From Bacillota bacterium (GTDB taxonomy: Bacteria; Bacillota; Clostridia; Clostridiales; Clostridiaceae), in NCBI GenBank assembly GCA_021781745.1, contig JAJXWH010000005.1, positions 62,001 to 126,000 of the forward strand: a stretch of 64,000 nucleotides of DNA, given 5' to 3'. How positions within the stretch are numbered: the stretch's first letter is position 1; each line of letters opens with the position of its first letter. Below the pieces are notes generated by a model. The model ran no database searches. It was not told the origin of the DNA and was given only the letters and a program-made list of their open reading frames with translations. This document shows, piece by piece, positions 9,440 through 19,566 of this stretch. The position numbers and the translations under genes were made by a program.

Positions 9440-9452
9440 TGAGGTGCTTTTC

Positions 9453-9719
9453 ATGAAGGTTAAGAAAATTCCTTTAAGAATGTGCACGGGTTGCATGGAG
9501 ATGAAACCAAAGAAAGAATTAATTAGAGTTGTAAAAACTCCTGAGGGAGAAGTGTGTGTTGATTTAACAGGTAAGAAATCTGGAAGAGGCGCATATATTT
9601 GCAAGAGCATAGAATGCCTTGAAAAGTCTTTTAAAACAAAAAGACTTAGCAGAAATCTTGAAATACCTATAAGTGAAGAAATTTATGAAAGACTAAAGGA
9701 TGAAGTTAATAATGATTAA
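9453..9719 (+). CDS. ylxR: YlxR family RNA-binding protein (RnpM-like)
   Basis: An 88-residue member of the YlxR/DUF448 family, recently linked to RNase P modulation in Firmicutes. The core motifs RMCTGCMEMKPKKELIRVV and GRGAYICKS are intact. The frame is open from 9420, inside nusA, but GAGGTG at 9441-9446 places the start at ATG 9453, after the nusA stop. Its stop overlaps the start of ylxQ. Confidence 0.93.
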   Translation: MKVKKIPLRMCTGCMEMKPKKELIRVVKTPEGEVCVDLTGKKSGRGAYICKSIECLEKSFKTKRLSRNLEIPISEEIYERLKDEVNND

Positions 9720-10032
9720 GTTCTTTAATTTCTTAAGTATTGCAAAAAAATCAGGATCTTTACTGCAAGGGTATAGCAAATGTGATGATTTAAGAAATAA
9801 AACTAAAATTTATTTATTTATAATATCTAAAGATTTATCAAATGCTTCTAAAAATAAATTTATAAAGCATTGTAATGAAAAAAATATACCATATATTGAA
9901 GATTTCTCAAAAGAGCAGTTAGGAATTCCAATTGGACGTGATGAAATTATGATTTTGGGAATTTTAGATAAAAATATAGCTGAAAAACTATTGATGCTAT
10001 ATGAGGAGGAAAAATATATGGATAGAGAATAA
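9712..10032 (+). CDS. ylxQ: L7Ae/YlxQ family ribosomal-like protein
   Basis: A 106-residue protein of the L7Ae/L30e/S12e RNA-binding family found between ylxR and infB throughout Firmicutes. Its N-terminus FFNFLSIAKKSGSLLQGY matches the YlxQ pattern, and GIPIGRDEIMILGILDKNIA is the conserved C-terminal part. I prefer ATG 9712, which overlaps the ylxR stop by 8 bases with AGGA 11 bases upstream, over the in-frame ATG at 9700. It probably binds kink-turn RNA. Confidence 0.88.
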   Translation: MIKFFNFLSIAKKSGSLLQGYSKCDDLRNKTKIYLFIISKDLSNASKNKFIKHCNEKNIPYIEDFSKEQLGIPIGRDEIMILGILDKNIAEKLLMLYEEEKYMDRE

Positions 10033-10047
10033 TACGGGGGTGACTGC

Positions 10048-12141
10048 ATGTCAAAAATAAGAGTACATGAATTAGCAAAAGAACTTAATATAGGTTCAAA
10101 AGAATTAATAAATATGTTAATGGAAGAGTTTAGTATAGAAGTAAAAAATCATATGAGCACAATAGAAGATGAGGATGCTGCATTAATTAAAGAGTTATTA
10201 GCGGGAAATTCTGATGCAAAATCAGAAGTATCAGCAGAGGAAAAAGGGAAAAATTCAAAAAGCATTGTAGACGAGTATGAAGATGAATTAGCTGAAGAAC
10301 TTAATAAAGGTGCAAAGAAAAAGAAAAAAACTAAAAAAGAAGAACAAGAGGAAGCAAGAAGAGCAGCTGAAGCGGAAGCTGGAGAAGGTCAAATAATTGA
10401 AATTGGTGCAAGTATAACAGTTAAAGAATTAGCTGAAAAATTAAAGAAACCTTCAAATGATGTTATAAGAACTTTAATCTTTTCAGGTGTAATGGCTGCT
10501 ATAAATGCAGAAATAGATTTTGAAACTGCAGAAAAGGTATGTGCAGAATATGGAGTTTTAGTTGAAAGAAAAGAAGAAATTCAGGAATTAGAAGTATTGC
10601 AAATAGAAGAAGACGACGAAGAAAATCTTCAAAAGAGACCGCCAATTGTAACTGTTATGGGGCATGTTGACCATGGTAAAACATCTTTACTTGATTGTAT
10701 AAGAAAAGCAAAAGTTACAGATACTGAAGCAGGTGGTATAACTCAGCATATAGGTGCTTATACTATTAAATTGAACGGAGAAGAAATAACTTTTCTAGAC
10801 ACTCCAGGTCATGAAGCGTTCACAGCAATGAGAGCTAGAGGAGCACAAATAACAGACGTTGTTATTTTAGTTGTTGCAGCTGATGATGGTATCATGCCTC
10901 AAACAAAGGAAGCTATTAATCACTGTAAGGCAGCTGGAGTTCCTATTGTAGTTGCTATTAATAAGATAGATAAACCAGGAGCGAATGTAGATAGAGTAAA
11001 GCAGGAATTAGCTGAACAGGGATTGCTAGCTGAAGATTGGGGCGGAGATACAATATGTGAAGAAGTATCTGCAAAGCAAAATTTAAACATTGATAAGCTA
11101 TTAGAAATGGTTCTTCTTACAGCTGAAATGCTTGAACTTAAAGCCAATAAAAACAGAAAAGCTGTTGGAACTGTTATTGAAGCAAAACTTGATAAAGGTA
11201 GAGGGGCAGTTGCAAGTTTACTAGTTCAAAATGGAACGTTAAGGGTTGGAGATTCCATTTTAGTTGGTTCTACATATGGTAGAATAAGAGCTATGTTCGA
11301 TGATACTGGTAAGAAGATAAAGTCAGCTGGGCCATCTATTCCAGTGGAAGTTTTAGGTCTTTCAGAAGTGCCAGAAGCAGGAGATAGATTTAATCAAGTT
11401 AAAGATGAAAAAACTGCTAGAAATATGGCTGATAGTAGAAAAGATAGATTAAAAGCAGAAAGTTTACTTGCAAGTCATAGAGTTTCGTTGGAAGATTTAT
11501 ATAATCAAATAAAAGAAGGTAAAGTTAAAGAACTTGCGATTATAGTTAAAGCAGATGTTCAAGGTTCTGTTGAAGCTATTAAGCAATCTTTAGAAAAACT
11601 TTCTACTGATGATGTAAAGGTAAGGGTAATTCATGGTGGAGCTGGAGCTATAACTGAAACAGATATAACACTTGCGACTGCATCTAATGCAATAGTCATA
11701 GGATTTAACGTAAGACCTGATAATAATGCTGCTTCTCAAGCTGATAAAGAAGGAGTTGACATTAAGACTTACAGAATCATTTATGATGCAATTGAAGATG
11801 TAAAATCTGCTATGATAGGAATGCTTGAGCCAGAATATAAAGAAGTTGTTCTTGGAACTGCAGAGGTAAGAGAAACTTATAAGATATCAAATGTTGGAAC
11901 AATTGCTGGATGTTATGTGTTAAAGGGTAAACTTCAAAGAAATGCAGAAGCAAGAGTTATAAGAGAAGGAATAGTAATTTTTGAATCGGCATTATCATCA
12001 TTAAAGAGATTTAAGGATGATGCAAAAGAAGTTAATGCTGGTTATGAATGTGGGCTAACTGTTGAAAAGTTTAACGATATTAAAGAAGGCGATATTGTTG
12101 AATGCTTTATGATGGAGGCAATTAAGAGAAAAGAACTTTAA
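10048..12141 (+). CDS. infB: Translation initiation factor IF-2
   Basis: IF-2 is the GTPase that brings fMet-tRNA to the 30S subunit and promotes subunit joining. The 697-residue protein has an N-terminal IF2N domain (residues 1-55), a short charged linker rich in K/E, a second IF2N domain near 125-175, and the G domain with G1 motif GHVDHGKT at 205-212, DTPGHE, and NKID. Domains II-IV including the C2 tRNA-binding domain follow. The linker is short compared with the 900-residue enteric protein but normal for clostridia. Start: ATG 10048 behind GGGGGTG. Confidence 0.98.
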   Translation: MSKIRVHELAKELNIGSKELINMLMEEFSIEVKNHMSTIEDEDAALIKELLAGNSDAKSEVSAEEKGKNSKSIVDEYEDELAEELNKGAKKKKKTKKEEQEEARRAAEAEAGEGQIIEIGASITVKELAEKLKKPSNDVIRTLIFSGVMAAINAEIDFETAEKVCAEYGVLVERKEEIQELEVLQIEEDDEENLQKRPPIVTVMGHVDHGKTSLLDCIRKAKVTDTEAGGITQHIGAYTIKLNGEEITFLDTPGHEAFTAMRARGAQITDVVILVVAADDGIMPQTKEAINHCKAAGVPIVVAINKIDKPGANVDRVKQELAEQGLLAEDWGGDTICEEVSAKQNLNIDKLLEMVLLTAEMLELKANKNRKAVGTVIEAKLDKGRGAVASLLVQNGTLRVGDSILVGSTYGRIRAMFDDTGKKIKSAGPSIPVEVLGLSEVPEAGDRFNQVKDEKTARNMADSRKDRLKAESLLASHRVSLEDLYNQIKEGKVKELAIIVKADVQGSVEAIKQSLEKLSTDDVKVRVIHGGAGAITETDITLATASNAIVIGFNVRPDNNAASQADKEGVDIKTYRIIYDAIEDVKSAMIGMLEPEYKEVVLGTAEVRETYKISNVGTIAGCYVLKGKLQRNAEARVIREGIVIFESALSSLKRFKDDAKEVNAGYECGLTVEKFNDIKEGDIVECFMMEAIKRKEL

Positions 12142-12158
12142 AGAGGTGAATAGCAGAC

Positions 12159-12518
12159 ATGGCAAATTATAGAGGTGGCAGAATTAACGAAGAATTTAAA
12201 AGAGAAATCAGTAATTTAATTCAAAATGAAATTAAAGATCCAAGACTTACAGCTATGATTTCAGTTACTGATGTTAATGTTACTAAAGATTTAAGATACG
12301 CTAAAGTTTATGTAAGTATTTTCTCAAAAGATGATGAAGAAAAGAAAAATAATCTTGAAGCATTAAAGAGTGCAAGCGGATTTATAAGAAAAGCAGTAGG
12401 TCAAAAAATAAACTTAAGACACACCCCAGAGATAATTATTGAATTAGATGACTCAATTAATTATGGAATGCATATGGATGAACTAATTCAAAGGATAAGT
12501 GTAAAGAATAATGACTAG
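12159..12518 (+). CDS. rbfA: Ribosome-binding factor A
   Basis: RbfA is a 30S maturation and cold-adaptation factor with a KH-type fold. The 119-residue protein begins MANYRGGRINEEFKREIS and contains the conserved KDLRYAKVYVSIF and LRHTPEIIIELDDSINYG blocks. It lies 17 bases after infB and its stop overlaps nrnA by 8 bases, so translation is probably coupled. Confidence 0.97.
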   Translation: MANYRGGRINEEFKREISNLIQNEIKDPRLTAMISVTDVNVTKDLRYAKVYVSIFSKDDEEKKNNLEALKSASGFIRKAVGQKINLRHTPEIIIELDDSINYGMHMDELIQRISVKNND

Positions 12519-13491
12519 TCTTAAGGATATAAAAAAAGAGATTTTAGAATCAAAAAGAATAGGATTATCATTTCATACATCTCCTGATGGAGATGCTATA
12601 GGAAGTACTCTAGCATTACTTTATGCTTTAAGACATTTAGGAAAGGACGCTTATGTTATAAGCAGAGATGTTATTTCTGATAACCTCTCCTTCCTTCCTT
12701 TATCTAATGAAATCAATAAAGAGGTAAATGAGCCAAAGCCTAATACTGACTTGGTAATAATATTAGATTGTGGCAATGTGGCAAGAATATCTGCAGATTT
12801 AAGTAATTATACTGGAAAAATAATTAATATTGATCATCATATTTCTAATGAAAATTATGGATATATTAATTATGTAGATATAGCCGCAGCGGCTACCTGT
12901 GAAATATCTTATTTATTAATTGAGGAATTAGGAATTGACTTTAAGCATAAAACTGATGTTGAAATAGCTATAGGAACTGCTGTTTATTGTGGTATTGTAA
13001 CTGATACCGGTTCATTTAGACATTCAAATGTTACAAGGCGAACTCATAGCATTGTATCAAGTCTTATAGAGCTTGGAATTGATAATAGTAGAATTCACAG
13101 TAATCTTTTTGATAATAAGCCTTTTGAAAAGATAAAATTAATGGGAAGTGTTTTATCAAATATTGAACTTGCTTTAGATAATAAAGTAGCAGTGCTTCAA
13201 GTAAGTAAAGAGATATTGGAAGAATTAAATCTACAAAACACTGATACTTCGGATATAATTTCAGTTGGTCTTGGAATCAAAGGAGTAGAAGTATCTATGC
13301 TGTTAAAAGAAGTAGAAGATGGTGTTAAAGGAAGTCTAAGGTCAAAAAATGACGTAGATGTACGAAAAATTGCTGAAGTATACGGTGGCGGAGGTCACAT
13401 AAAAGCTGCTGGTGTTATGCAAAAAGGCGTAGATATTAAGACAGCAAAAGAAAATTTGTTACATGCTATTAAACAAGAAATGAATCCATGA
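12511..13491 (+). CDS. nrnA: Bifunctional oligoribonuclease/pAp phosphatase (DHH/DHHA1)
   Basis: NrnA degrades very short RNAs and dephosphorylates 3'-phosphoadenosine 5'-phosphate. The 326-residue protein has the DHH phosphoesterase motifs: HTSPDGDAIGSTLAL near residues 22-36, LDCGN near 86, IDHHISN near 108, and GIVTDTGSFRHSN near 165. The C-terminal DHHA1 domain ends in the GGGGHIKAAG motif. It overlaps rbfA by 8 bases and truB by 4 (ATGA), the usual arrangement in this operon. Confidence 0.95.
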   Translation: MTSLKDIKKEILESKRIGLSFHTSPDGDAIGSTLALLYALRHLGKDAYVISRDVISDNLSFLPLSNEINKEVNEPKPNTDLVIILDCGNVARISADLSNYTGKIINIDHHISNENYGYINYVDIAAAATCEISYLLIEELGIDFKHKTDVEIAIGTAVYCGIVTDTGSFRHSNVTRRTHSIVSSLIELGIDNSRIHSNLFDNKPFEKIKLMGSVLSNIELALDNKVAVLQVSKEILEELNLQNTDTSDIISVGLGIKGVEVSMLLKEVEDGVKGSLRSKNDVDVRKIAEVYGGGGHIKAAGVMQKGVDIKTAKENLLHAIKQEMNP

Positions 13492-14471
13492 AGGAAGGAT
13501 TAAGAACTTCGCTTATGAAAAAAGGAATAGAAACCTTATTTGCAAAAACAGATATAAGTACTTCACATATAGAGGAAAACGTAAAAAATGCACCAATAAA
13601 TGGAATATTAAACCTATTTAAAAATAAAGGGATGTCTTCTTTTGATGTAGTTAGAAAGGTGAAATTTATTGCCAGCGAAAAAAAAGTTGGACATACAGGA
13701 ACTTTAGATCCCCAAGCTACTGGAGTGCTTCCAGTATGCATTGGGAAAGCTACAAAAATAATTGATTATATAATGAATAGCAATAAAGTATACGATGTTA
13801 AATTTTTACTTGGAACAAAGACAACTACATATGATCTTGAAGGAGAAATAGTAGAAAAAAAAGAAACAGAACATCTCACAGAAGGTGAGGTTCTAGAAGT
13901 TATATTATCCTTTATTGGAGAATATGACCAAGTTCCACCAATGTACTCTGCTTTAAAGAAAAATGGTGTAAGACTTTATGATTTAGCACGCCAGGGAATT
14001 GAAGTAGAAAGAGAAGCTCGAAGAGTTAAAATCTTTAATATATCTAACATAAAGCTTGAGTTGCCTTATGTATATATGAAGGTAGCTTGTTCAAAAGGAA
14101 CGTATATAAGAAGCTTATGTTATGATATTGGAGAAAAACTTAAAGTTGGAGCAGTTATGACTGAGCTAAATAGATCTGAAACATCTATATTTAAACAAGA
14201 TAATAGTGTTAACATCGATAATTTAACTAAAGAAAATATAAACGACTATGTAATTACCATTGAAGAAGCACTTTCATTTTATCCTAAGATTACAGTAAAA
14301 AGTTCATTTTCCAAACTCTTGATAAATGGTGTAAAAGTATTTGACAAGAGGTTAACAGATGAGCAAAGAGAAAAAGGTGTTTTATATAGGGTCTATGATA
14401 GTGAAAATACTTTCATAGGAATTGGAAAGCAGGATGATGAAGGTTTTAAGATAGAAAAATTGTTGCTTTAG
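13488..14471 (+). CDS. truB: tRNA pseudouridine(55) synthase
   Basis: TruB makes pseudouridine 55 in the tRNA T-loop. The 327-residue protein has the catalytic Asp74 in GHTGTLDPQATGVLPV, the KVYDVKFLLGTKTTTYDLEG block and VACSKGTYIRSL. An N-terminal extension of about 37 residues precedes NGILNLFKNKGMSSFDVV, where most TruB proteins begin; no start codon lies close to that point. ATG 13488 overlaps the nrnA stop by 4 bases; ATG 13515, behind AAGGAAGGA, would shorten the extension by 9 residues. Confidence 0.94.
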   Translation: MKEGLRTSLMKKGIETLFAKTDISTSHIEENVKNAPINGILNLFKNKGMSSFDVVRKVKFIASEKKVGHTGTLDPQATGVLPVCIGKATKIIDYIMNSNKVYDVKFLLGTKTTTYDLEGEIVEKKETEHLTEGEVLEVILSFIGEYDQVPPMYSALKKNGVRLYDLARQGIEVEREARRVKIFNISNIKLELPYVYMKVACSKGTYIRSLCYDIGEKLKVGAVMTELNRSETSIFKQDNSVNIDNLTKENINDYVITIEEALSFYPKITVKSSFSKLLINGVKVFDKRLTDEQREKGVLYRVYDSENTFIGIGKQDDEGFKIEKLLL

Positions 14472-14526
14472 GCATATATCAAATTAGGCAGTTGTTTTTA
14501 TATGTCTTAAATTTAGGAGTAAAAAA

Positions 14527-15462
14527 ATGATTATTATAGATAAAACTTTACAGGATATCCGAAATACTAATAATTATGTAGCTCTTGGAAGCTTTGATGG
14601 ACTTCATATTGGGCATCTTTCTTTAATATATAAAGTTGTAGAAGTTGCAAAAAGTAATAATGGAAGAAGCATGGTTTTTACATTTAAAAATCATCCAAGA
14701 ACTTTTTTAAATAAAGATGATGCTCCAAAACTTTTAATGGATAATAAAAGGAAAATTAAAGTTTTAGAAACTCATAAAGTGGATATGGTTTGTTTCAAAG
14801 AATTTGACCTGGAATTCATGAAGATTACGCCTAAAGAGTTTATAGAATATTTAATTAATGATTATAATATTAAAGGTTTTGTAGTAGGATTTAATTATAA
14901 ATTTGGATATAAGAATCTTGGTAATGTGGAATTTTTAAGAGAACTACAAAGGGAGTATGGTTATGAATTATATGTTATGGATCCATGCACATATAATAAC
15001 GAAGTTATAAGCAGCACTAGAATAAGAAAATCCCTGGAAGAAGGCGATGTTTTAGACGCTAGTAAAATGCTTGGAATGCCATATACCTTGAGTGGAGAAG
15101 TTATTCATGGAAAGAAGATTGGAAGGACTATGGGTTTTCCTACAGCAAATTTGAAATATGATGAAAATTTCATTTTACCTAAGATTGGTGTATATTATAC
15201 TAATATAAGGGTAAATAATAATATATATAAGGGAATTACATCAGTTGGGAATAATCCAACTGTAAAAGAAAAAAAATTAACAATAGAAACATATATTTTG
15301 GACTTCGATAAAGAGATATATGGAGAACAAATAGATGTTAGTTTTATAAAGAAAATCCGAGATGAAAAAAAATTTAATAGCCTAGATGATTTGAAGAACC
15401 AGCTTGAAAAAGACAAATCTTTCGCAAGAAATGAGAACTGTATGTCGAGTTTAATAATATAG
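14527..15462 (+). CDS. ribF: Bifunctional riboflavin kinase/FAD synthetase
   Basis: RibF phosphorylates riboflavin to FMN and adenylylates FMN to FAD. The 311-residue protein has the N-terminal nucleotidyltransferase motif GSFDGLHIGH (residues 21-30), SSTRIRKSLEEGDV, and the flavokinase domain with GKKIGRTMGFPTANL and NPTVKEKKLTIETYILDF. It sits in its usual place between truB and rpsO, and consumes the riboflavin made by the rib operon farther along this window. It is not behind the FMN riboswitch. Confidence 0.96.
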   Translation: MIIIDKTLQDIRNTNNYVALGSFDGLHIGHLSLIYKVVEVAKSNNGRSMVFTFKNHPRTFLNKDDAPKLLMDNKRKIKVLETHKVDMVCFKEFDLEFMKITPKEFIEYLINDYNIKGFVVGFNYKFGYKNLGNVEFLRELQREYGYELYVMDPCTYNNEVISSTRIRKSLEEGDVLDASKMLGMPYTLSGEVIHGKKIGRTMGFPTANLKYDENFILPKIGVYYTNIRVNNNIYKGITSVGNNPTVKEKKLTIETYILDFDKEIYGEQIDVSFIKKIRDEKKFNSLDDLKNQLEKDKSFARNENCMSSLII

Positions 15463-15491
15463 TTTACAATAATAGTTACTTTTGATATAAT
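15463..15491 (+). promoter_or_regulatory. rpsO sigma-A promoter
   Basis: TTTACA (15463-15468), a 17-base spacer and a perfect TATAAT (15486-15491) start immediately after the ribF stop. The predicted transcript begins near 15498 with an 84-base leader. Confidence 0.85.
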
Positions 15492-15502
15492 AACACAGGG
15501 AA

Positions 15503-15546
15503 CCTAATTCTAAGTTGTAAGGTGCCATCTTTTACTTGGAACTAGG
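15503..15546 (+). promoter_or_regulatory. Structured rpsO leader (candidate S15 autoregulatory site)
   Basis: CCTAATTCTAAGT (15503-15515) can pair with ACTTGGAACTAGG (15534-15546) with one mismatch and one G-U pair. Inside it, AAGGT (15519-15523) pairs with ATCTT (15527-15531) around GCC. The ribosome binding site GGAGG lies about 20 bases downstream. S15 regulates its own mRNA through leader structures in several bacteria, which is the likely role here. Confidence 0.55.
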
Positions 15547-15581
15547 GGATAATTAATATAATACACGGAGGTGCACTTATA

Positions 15582-15845
15582 ATGGATAAGGCAAGAAAGT
15601 TAGAAATCATTAAAAAGTTTGGAAGAAGCGAAGGAGATACTGGTTCACCAGAAGTACAAGTAGCATTACTTACTGAAAGAATCCAATCTTTAACTGAACA
15701 CTTAAAAGTTCACAAGAAAGATCACCACTCAAGAAGAGGATTATTAATGATGGTTGGTCAAAGAAGAGGTCTTTTAAACTATTTAAGTGATGTGGATATC
15801 GAAAGATACAGAACTTTAATCAAAGAATTAGGTTTAAGAAGATAA
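15582..15845 (+). CDS. rpsO: 30S ribosomal protein S15
   Basis: The 87-residue protein is a standard S15, which binds the 16S rRNA central domain early in 30S assembly. Conserved parts include [22 protein letters not shown], the [15 protein letters not shown]-binding loop and [12 protein letters not shown]. An ACGGAGGTG ribosome binding site precedes ATG 15582. It has its own promoter and terminator, so it is largely monocistronic. Confidence 0.98.
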   Translation: MDKARKLEIIKKFGRSEGDTGSPEVQVALLTERIQSLTEHLKVHKKDHHSRRGLLMMVGQRRGLLNYLSDVDIERYRTLIKELGLRR

Positions 15846-15850
15846 TTTTT

Positions 15851-15880
15851 AGAGCGGAGTTTTCCGCTCTATTATTTTAA
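15851..15880 (+). terminator. Intrinsic terminator after rpsO
   Basis: An 8-bp GC-rich stem (AGAGCGGA / TCCGCTCT) with a GTTT loop is followed by ATTATTTT, five bases after the stop codon. Confidence 0.9.
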
Positions 15881-15890
15881 AAATATACAC

Positions 15891-16008
15891 CAATAAAAAA
15901 AGCGCGAAGCGCAATTAAGATCATTTCACCTATAAAAAAAGCGCGCCCTTCTGAAAAAGGTGCGTAGCACAATTAGGAACTTGTTAAGCGCAATTAAGAA
16001 CATTTCAA
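15891..16008. repeat. Second, decayed copy of the GCGC-GAA-GCGC repeat array
   Basis: A full unit with GCGCGAAGCGC lies at 15902-15912. Exactly 39 bases later (15941) a second unit begins GCGCG but breaks into unrelated bases. A third core, GTGCGTAGCAC (15960-15970), keeps the stem and changes the loop from GAA to GTA, still a GNA triloop. Trailing AAGCGCAATTAAGAAC copies follow. It fills most of the gap between rpsO and pnp. Confidence 0.88.
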
Positions 16009-16086
16009 TTATGAAATTGTGAAATATAAACAATAAAATGAATAAATTTATAATAATTAGATGAACCTAAAGGGAGGTCATGAATT

Positions 16087-18192
16087 ATGAGTAATGTTCT
16101 AACGACTGAAATCGCTGGAAGAGAGTTGAAAGTTGAGTTCGGAAGAGTAGGTATGTTATCAAATGCAGCAACATTTACCAGTTATGGTGATACTGTTATT
16201 TTAACAAATGTTAATGCATCGCCAGAGCCAAAACAGGGAATAGATTTCTTTCCGCTAAGTGTTGAATATGAAGAAAGATTATATGCAGTAGGAAAAATTC
16301 CAGGTGGATTCATTAAAAGAGAAGGAAGACCATCGGAAAAAGCAATATTAAATGGTAGAGCTGTTGATAGAACAATAAGGCCTCTATTTCCAAAAGGATA
16401 CAGAAATGACGTTCAAGTTGTTACTACAGTAGTATCCGTTGAAAAAGATAACTTACCAGAAATCTTAGCCATCAATGCAGCATCTCTTGCATTATGCCTA
16501 TCAAGTATCCCATATACAATTCCAGCTGCTGCAGTGCAAGTCGGTCTTATAGATGGTAAATTCGTTACAAATCCAGATACTGAAGGACGTGAAAAAAGCA
16601 TTCTTCACTTAACAGTTTGTGCTACAAAAGAAAAGGTAATGATGATTGAGGCTGGTGGTGTAGAGATACCAGAAGATATTATGATAGATGCCATAAAATA
16701 CGGTTTTGATGAATGTCAAAAAATTATTGCATTCCAAGAAGAAGCAATGGCTAAGTTTGGGAAGAAAAAGGATGAGCCAATATTATATACTGTTGATCCT
16801 GAAATTGAAAAAGACGTTAAAGAGTTCGCTTCTGATATGGTTAAAGAAGCAATGTACATCATGGACAAAGATGAAAGAAATGCTGCTGTTGATGCAGTGT
16901 ATGAAAAAGTTAACGAAGCTTTTGCTGAAAAGTATCCTGAAAAATCAGGAGATATAAAAGAAGTTCTTTACAATATGCAAAAGAAAGTTGTAAGGTATAT
17001 GCTTCTAAAAGAAAAAAGAAGACCAGATGGAAGAGCTTTTGATGAAGTTAGAAAAATAAGCTGTGAAGTTGGGATATTGCCAAGAACACATGGAACTGGT
17101 TTATTTACAAGAGGATTAACTCAAGTAATGACTGTGGCAACACTTGGATCAATAAGTGAAATACAAATATTAGACGGTATAGATGAAGCACAATCAAAAA
17201 GATACATGCATCACTATAACTTCCCAGGATATAGTGTTGGTGAAGTAAAACCATTAAGAGGACCTGGACGACGTGAAATTGGGCATGGAGCATTAGCTGA
17301 AAGAGCTCTTGAACCATTAATACCTTCAGAAGAAGAATTCCCATATACAATTAGATTGGTATCTGAAGTATTAAGCTCAAATGGATCTACATCTCAAGCA
17401 TCAGTTTGTGGTTCTACATTAGCATTATTAGATGCAGGTGTACCAATTAAGAGACCAGCTGCTGGTATTGCAATGGGATTAATAACATCAGAAGATTTAA
17501 CTGAAGAAGCTGTTATAACTGATATTCAAGGAATAGAAGACTTCTTTGGGGATATGGACTTTAAAGTAGCAGGAACAACAGAAGGAATAACATCAATCCA
17601 AGTTGATACTAAGCTTCAAGGATTTAGCTTTAATGTTGTAGAAAATGCAATAAGAGATGCTAGAAAAGCCAGAGTTATGATAATCGATAAAATTAATGAA
17701 TGTATGGCAGCACCTAGAGAAGATGTCTCATTATATGCACCAAAGACTGAAATAATGAGCATAAATCCAGATAAGATTAGAGATGTAATTGGAACTGGTG
17801 GTAAGGTTATAAACAAGATAATTCAAGATACAGGTGTTAAAATCGATATAAAAGAGGATGGAACTGTATTTGTAAGCTCAACTGATCATGAAGGCGTAAA
17901 AGAAGCAATAAAGATTATAGAAGGGCTAACTAAAGAAGTTAAGTCTGGTGAAGTATATTTGGGAAAAGTAACAAAGATAACTACTTTTGGGGCTTTTGTA
18001 GAAATTTTACCTAGCAAAGAAGGATTAGTTCACATTTCTAAGTTAGCAAAGGAAAGAGTGAATAAAGTTGAGGATGTAGTATCTATTGGAGATGAAATTT
18101 TAGTTAAGGTTACAGAAATTGACAGCCAAGGCAGAATAAATCTTTCAAGAAAAGATGCTTTACAGGAACAAGAAAATAAAGAGGAAAAATAA
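16087..18192 (+). CDS. pnp: Polyribonucleotide nucleotidyltransferase (PNPase)
   Basis: PNPase degrades RNA 3' to 5' phosphorolytically and can also add tails. The 701-residue protein shows the two RNase PH domains, the connecting helical domain around 240-310, [12 protein letters not shown], and the C-terminal KH domain ([15 protein letters not shown]) and S1 domain ([16 protein letters not shown]). The start is ATG 16087 behind GGGAGG. It follows rpsO as in most bacteria. A terminator follows immediately. Confidence 0.98.
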   Translation: MSNVLTTEIAGRELKVEFGRVGMLSNAATFTSYGDTVILTNVNASPEPKQGIDFFPLSVEYEERLYAVGKIPGGFIKREGRPSEKAILNGRAVDRTIRPLFPKGYRNDVQVVTTVVSVEKDNLPEILAINAASLALCLSSIPYTIPAAAVQVGLIDGKFVTNPDTEGREKSILHLTVCATKEKVMMIEAGGVEIPEDIMIDAIKYGFDECQKIIAFQEEAMAKFGKKKDEPILYTVDPEIEKDVKEFASDMVKEAMYIMDKDERNAAVDAVYEKVNEAFAEKYPEKSGDIKEVLYNMQKKVVRYMLLKEKRRPDGRAFDEVRKISCEVGILPRTHGTGLFTRGLTQVMTVATLGSISEIQILDGIDEAQSKRYMHHYNFPGYSVGEVKPLRGPGRREIGHGALAERALEPLIPSEEEFPYTIRLVSEVLSSNGSTSQASVCGSTLALLDAGVPIKRPAAGIAMGLITSEDLTEEAVITDIQGIEDFFGDMDFKVAGTTEGITSIQVDTKLQGFSFNVVENAIRDARKARVMIIDKINECMAAPREDVSLYAPKTEIMSINPDKIRDVIGTGGKVINKIIQDTGVKIDIKEDGTVFVSSTDHEGVKEAIKIIEGLTKEVKSGEVYLGKVTKITTFGAFVEILPSKEGLVHISKLAKERVNKVEDVVSIGDEILVKVTEIDSQGRINLSRKDALQEQENKEEK

Positions 18193-18193
18193 A

Positions 18194-18216
18194 GGGCAAT
18201 TAATTGCCTTTTTTTT
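18194..18216 (+). terminator. Intrinsic terminator after pnp
   Basis: The palindrome GGCAATTAATTGCC (18195-18208) is followed by eight T residues, directly after the pnp stop. Confidence 0.88.
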
Positions 18217-18241
18217 AACTATTAAGGAGGGCAAGTACAAA

Positions 18242-19549
18242 ATGTATAACACATATACCCTTAAAAACGGATTAAGAGTCGTAACTGAAAAAATAGAACA
18301 CTTAAATTCAATTAGTGTTGGTGTAATGGTTCAAAATGGTTCAAGAAATGAAAGTGCAGAAGTCAATGGAATATCACATTTTATTGAGCATATGTTTTTC
18401 AAAGGAACTGATAGAAGATCTTCAAAAGAAGTAATGGAAGATATAGAAAATGTAGGGGGGCAAATTAATGCCTTTACAAGTAAAGAAGCTACTTGTTATT
18501 ATATTAAAGCGTTAAATACGCATGTAGATCTAGCATTGGATGTTCTTTCAGATATAATGTTAAATGCAAAATTTGATCCAGAAGAAATCGAAAAGGAAAA
18601 AGGTGTTGTAATAGAAGAAATTAATATGAGTGAAGATTCACCTGAAGATGTATTAGATGATGTACACTCTAAGGCAGCTTTTGGTGAGGAATCATTAGGA
18701 TATCCTATTTTGGGAACTATCCCACTCGTAAAATCATTTACAAGGGAAAAAATATTGAATTTTATTAGTGAGAAATATACACCTTATAATTCTGTAATAT
18801 CAGTTTGTGGTAAGTTCGATGATAAGGAATTGGATGAATTAATTAATAAATATTTTGGGGCTTGGGAAAGTAAGAATCAATACAAACCAGAATATAAGAA
18901 AAATGAAATACAAGTTAATTCAGCATATGCTAAAAAGGAAATTGAGCAGCTTCATATTTCATTAGGATTAGAAGGATTGCCTTATGGACATGAAAATAAT
19001 TATGCCTTAGTGCTTCTTAATAATATTTTCGGAAGTGGAGCATCATCAATTCTTTTTCAAAAGGTAAGAGAAGAATTAGGTTTATGTTATTCAATTGCAT
19101 CTTACTTGCAACCGTTTCAAGATGTTGGTACACTAAATATATATGCGGGTCTAAATAGAAATTATGGAGAAAAGGCATTAGAGGTTATAGAAAAGGAAAT
19201 TACACTTTTTAGTAAAAATGGTATAACTGATAGGCAGTTTGAAATTAATAAGGAAAAGATAAAGGCTAATTATATTTTAGGATTGGAGAGTACCAGTTCC
19301 AGAATGTTTTCAAATGCAAAAACATATCTTTTTAGAAATAAGTTAAAAACTCAAGATGAAGTTATAAAAAAGATTGATGATATAAGTAAAGATGACATTC
19401 AATATGTTCTAGATAGATGCTTTAAAAAAGGAGTTTTAAATGCTGCATATGTTGGTCAGGATGTAGAATACAAGAAATTAGATTCTATAATCTTGAAAAA
19501 TTCTGAAGCTTATGATAACTCAAAAGGCGGCAATAAGCTTAATTTATAA
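18242..19549 (+). CDS. M16 family zinc peptidase (YmxG/MlpA-like)
   Basis: A 435-residue insulinase-family processing peptidase. The inverted zinc motif HFIEH is at residues 46-50, followed by the distal Glu region EKGVVIEEINMSEDSPED near 120. The C-terminal inactive half carries FGSGASSILFQKVREELGLCYSI, typical of the family. The frame is open from 18155, but the upstream part crosses the pnp terminator; AAGGAGGGC fixes the start at ATG 18242. In B. subtilis the homologue lies next to pnp and ymxH, the same as here. Substrates are unknown. Confidence 0.93.
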   Translation: MYNTYTLKNGLRVVTEKIEHLNSISVGVMVQNGSRNESAEVNGISHFIEHMFFKGTDRRSSKEVMEDIENVGGQINAFTSKEATCYYIKALNTHVDLALDVLSDIMLNAKFDPEEIEKEKGVVIEEINMSEDSPEDVLDDVHSKAAFGEESLGYPILGTIPLVKSFTREKILNFISEKYTPYNSVISVCGKFDDKELDELINKYFGAWESKNQYKPEYKKNEIQVNSAYAKKEIEQLHISLGLEGLPYGHENNYALVLLNNIFGSGASSILFQKVREELGLCYSIASYLQPFQDVGTLNIYAGLNRNYGEKALEVIEKEITLFSKNGITDRQFEINKEKIKANYILGLESTSSRMFSNAKTYLFRNKLKTQDEVIKKIDDISKDDIQYVLDRCFKKGVLNAAYVGQDVEYKKLDSIILKNSEAYDNSKGGNKLNL

Positions 19550-19566
19550 ACAATATGTAATAATAT

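Noticed and set aside
9420..9452. Extension of ylxR into nusA
   Set aside because: GAGGTG at 9441-9446 and family length place the start at 9453.
18155..18241. Extended start of the M16 peptidase across the pnp terminator
   Set aside because: The extra residues are encoded by pnp's end and the terminator; AAGGAGG precedes ATG 18242.
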